Below, one piece after another: positions 62,339 through 64,000 of a stretch of DNA of 64,000 bases (positions are counted from its first letter, which is position 1; each line of letters starts with the position of its first letter). The notes below the pieces were generated by a model. The model ran no database searches. It saw only the letters and a list, made by a program, of their open reading frames with translations, and had not been told where the DNA came from. This DNA is from JACKEQ01 sp041389565 (lineage in GTDB: Bacteria > Myxococcota_A > UBA796 > GCA-2862545): contig JAWKRP010000031.1 in assembly GCA_041389565.1 (NCBI GenBank), positions 38,821-102,820 on the forward strand, given 5' to 3'. Both the position numbers and the translations under genes were made by a program.

Positions 62339-63511
62339 GTGACGTCCGACCCCATGGGCCGCACCCCAGGCAAGGTGCTGCTCAACGGAAATGCAGAGAC
62401 CCTCGATCGTTTCGTCCAGCTGGCCCACCGGAGCCTCGGCGAGTCGACCCACCGCGATCCGGTCACACGCGACCGCGACCAGGTGCTCGTGTGCACGGCG
62501 GCCTGGGGGCGCACCGAGCTCAACGACGGCCCCGTGCGCGAGGGATTCAAGGCCACCGGCCGCGGGCGCGGCGGCGAGACCATCCTCAACCTCGAGCTGT
62601 ACACGTCGGTCCAGAAGTACCTGAACAGCCGCGATGTCGTGAAGTCGCTGTACGAGGAGCACGAGCAGCTGTGGTGGGAGCTGTTCAACGCCTACAGCGC
62701 CGAGAACTCCGCCACGGTCGACCGCCTGCGGGGCGCGTGGACGCGCGCGATCGAGAAGGCGCAGGACCCCGACATGTACCAGTTCCTCACCCTCGGTGAG
62801 CGGCTGCCCCCCGGTCCCCGCACCCGCCCGATGCAGCAGTTCCTGCGCGCCGCCTACAGTGGTCAGCTCCAGCGACAGGTGAAGGCGCTCGTGGAGGCCG
62901 ACGCGCGCCACGAGGAGCGCCTGCGCGACCTGTGGAGCCACTTCCACTTCGCGGCGGGCATCGAGTTCGACCCGTACTGGAACGAGCTCCGCGACACCCT
63001 GGTGCGCCGCATCCTCCAGTCCAACGTCATCGTGCTGCCCGGCGGCTCGCCCTCCACGCTGCTCGTGGGCTTCCGCTTCTTCCAGCTCGAGGGCGTGCTC
63101 ACGGAAGCCCTGCGCCGCGGCACGAGCTTCTTCGGAACGTCCGCGGGGGCCATGGTGCTCGGGCGCCGCGTCGTGATCTTCCACGACCACCGCGAGCCTC
63201 GCGAGGAGTTCCAGCTGCTCGAGAACGGCGTGCGCCTGATCGAGGGGCTCCAGATCTTCCCGCACTGCACCGACCGCGTGCAGACCGAGGATCCCGCGAA
63301 CCTCGCGTACCTCGCGGCGCGCTTCAACGATCGCTACTGCGTCGGGCTGAACGCGGGCTCCGTGCTCGAGCTGATCCCCGAGAACGGTCGCTGGCGCGCA
63401 CACAGCGTCGGCGACGAAGACGTCGTGGTGTTCGACCGCACTGGTGAGAAGCTGCGCTACCCCCCGGGTACGCACATCGACGCCCTCATGGGTCAGTCGT
63501 CCTTGTTCTGA
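62339..63511 (+). CDS. serine peptidase S51-like (cyanophycinase/PepE family)
   Basis: A 390-residue cytosolic protein. The C-terminal part has LPGGSPSTLL (oxyanion-type GG motif), FFGTSAGAMVLG with the nucleophile Ser268, and IFPHCTD with His309, the pattern of the S51 family that includes cyanophycinase and dipeptidase E. An N-terminal extension of about 200 residues, helical and acidic, is not typical of those enzymes. Substrate unknown; an Asp-linked peptide or a peptide tag is plausible. The GTG start at 62339 has GGAG 6 bases upstream. Confidence 0.83.
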   Translation: MTSDPMGRTPGKVLLNGNAETLDRFVQLAHRSLGESTHRDPVTRDRDQVLVCTAAWGRTELNDGPVREGFKATGRGRGGETILNLELYTSVQKYLNSRDVVKSLYEEHEQLWWELFNAYSAENSATVDRLRGAWTRAIEKAQDPDMYQFLTLGERLPPGPRTRPMQQFLRAAYSGQLQRQVKALVEADARHEERLRDLWSHFHFAAGIEFDPYWNELRDTLVRRILQSNVIVLPGGSPSTLLVGFRFFQLEGVLTEALRRGTSFFGTSAGAMVLGRRVVIFHDHREPREEFQLLENGVRLIEGLQIFPHCTDRVQTEDPANLAYLAARFNDRYCVGLNAGSVLELIPENGRWRAHSVGDEDVVVFDRTGEKLRYPPGTHIDALMGQSSLF

Positions 63512-63537
63512 GCCTTTACCTGGGGCATTCTCCCGCC

Positions 63538-64000
63538 GTGCTCGTCCCCCTCCTCCTCGCATCGGGCCCCGTGTGGGCTGGCGACCTCGACGCTCAGATC
63601 GCGGCCGACGGTCTCGTCGCGACGTCGAAGAACGCCGGTCCCGGCGCAGGAACGCCCGAGAACATGACCTCCGGCGAGATCGGCTTGCGCGTTCGCGCCG
63701 ATCTCACCGAGCTCGATGGGCGGTTCCGCGCGCACGTCGACTACCGCGGCCGGGCGCCCATCCTGGGCGAGAAGGGCGAGTTCCGGAACTCCGCGCTCCC
63801 CCTGCTCTACCGGGCCGAAGCCCGCTACGCGCCCGTGAAAGACGTGCTGTGGATCGGGGCCGGCCGGTTCATCGCGCCCACGTCCGTGTTCCTGCCGCTC
63901 GACGGCGTGAACGTGACGTACACCCGCAGCGGGTGGCGCGCGGGGCTGTTCGGGGGTCGCCGCGCCATCTCCACGGGCCGCCAGACGCTCGGCTACGACA
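63538..64000 (+). CDS. outer-membrane beta-barrel protein, partial (3' end outside window)
   Basis: Open from GTG 63538 to the window end (154 residues). The leader is short (VLVPLLLASGPVWAG), cleaved near Ala14-Gly15. The mature part has strands typical of porins: IGLRVRADLTELDGRFRAHVDYRG, ALPLLYRAEARYAP, VTYTRSGWRAGLFGGR. It begins 27 bp after the S51 peptidase stop. CATTCT at -12 to -7 resembles the leaderless layout seen elsewhere, and no SD is seen. A sugar or substrate porin is plausible but unproved. Confidence 0.7.
   Translation, partial: MLVPLLLASGPVWAGDLDAQIAADGLVATSKNAGPGAGTPENMTSGEIGLRVRADLTELDGRFRAHVDYRGRAPILGEKGEFRNSALPLLYRAEARYAPVKDVLWIGAGRFIAPTSVFLPLDGVNVTYTRSGWRAGLFGGRRAISTGRQTLGYD

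Overview
The window is very GC-rich and gene-dense, with both strands used in short alternating operons. It reads as a chromosomal segment of a myxobacterium-like organism (Myxococcota / former Deltaproteobacteria). The basis is six eukaryotic-type Ser/Thr kinases with varied C-terminal modules, many small lipoproteins with Asp-Thr repeat linkers, a MYXO-CTERM-like tail on a PHP-domain protein, and several large multiheme c-type cytochromes. This is inferred from gene content; there is no rRNA or other marker. I saw no tRNA, rRNA or CRISPR array. The only mobile element is an IS1182-like remnant at about 52.6-53.1 kb.

Layout. 0-9.4 kb: the 3' part of a nine-heme cytochrome, a zinc alcohol dehydrogenase with a small partner gene, a kinase-FGE fusion carrying an apparent frameshift, a lipoprotein, and a kinase-ATPase-TPR regulator. 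9.5-13.7 kb: a ccmF-ccmH-ccmI heme-lyase operon. 14-23.3 kb: an electron-transfer locus made of an eleven-heme lipoprotein, a b-type membrane cytochrome, a ferredoxin-flavoprotein with permuted order, a beta-barrel protein, and a 27-heme cytochrome built from eight near-regular three-heme modules. 23.5-29.2 kb: a likely pseudokinase coupled to a GMC oxidoreductase and a repeat protein, two tandem outer-membrane barrels, and a tiny LDLa-like lipoprotein. 29.2-35.9 kb: an acyl-CoA synthetase, an ATP-grasp enzyme, Asp-Thr-repeat lipoproteins, and a transmembrane kinase with HEAT-like repeats. 35.9-40.5 kb: a lipoprotein alpha-amylase and LigD-type polymerase and ligase genes. 40.5-45.6 kb: a CHAT/caspase-like protease divergent from a kinase-STAND-TPR protein. 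45.6-53.2 kb: a PHP phosphoesterase, a maltoporin-like barrel, lipoproteins, a third (frameshifted) kinase-TPR protein and the IS remnant. 53.2-64 kb: a secreted isoamylase-type enzyme, membrane proteins with PH-like segments, a VWA (YfbK-like) protein, a TetR-C-like helical protein, a serine peptidase S51 homologue, and the start of a barrel protein.

How the parts may work together. The Ccm genes beside three multiheme cytochromes, a barrel and an inner-membrane b cytochrome/flavoprotein pair suggest a trans-envelope electron conduit with its own heme-attachment genes. The two secreted GH13 enzymes and the maltoporin-like protein suggest alpha-glucan use. The divergent CHAT protease / kinase-STAND-TPR pair is the best candidate for an undescribed signalling or defence module. 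Two kinase genes are each split by a single apparent one-base loss, which may be sequencing error rather than biology.
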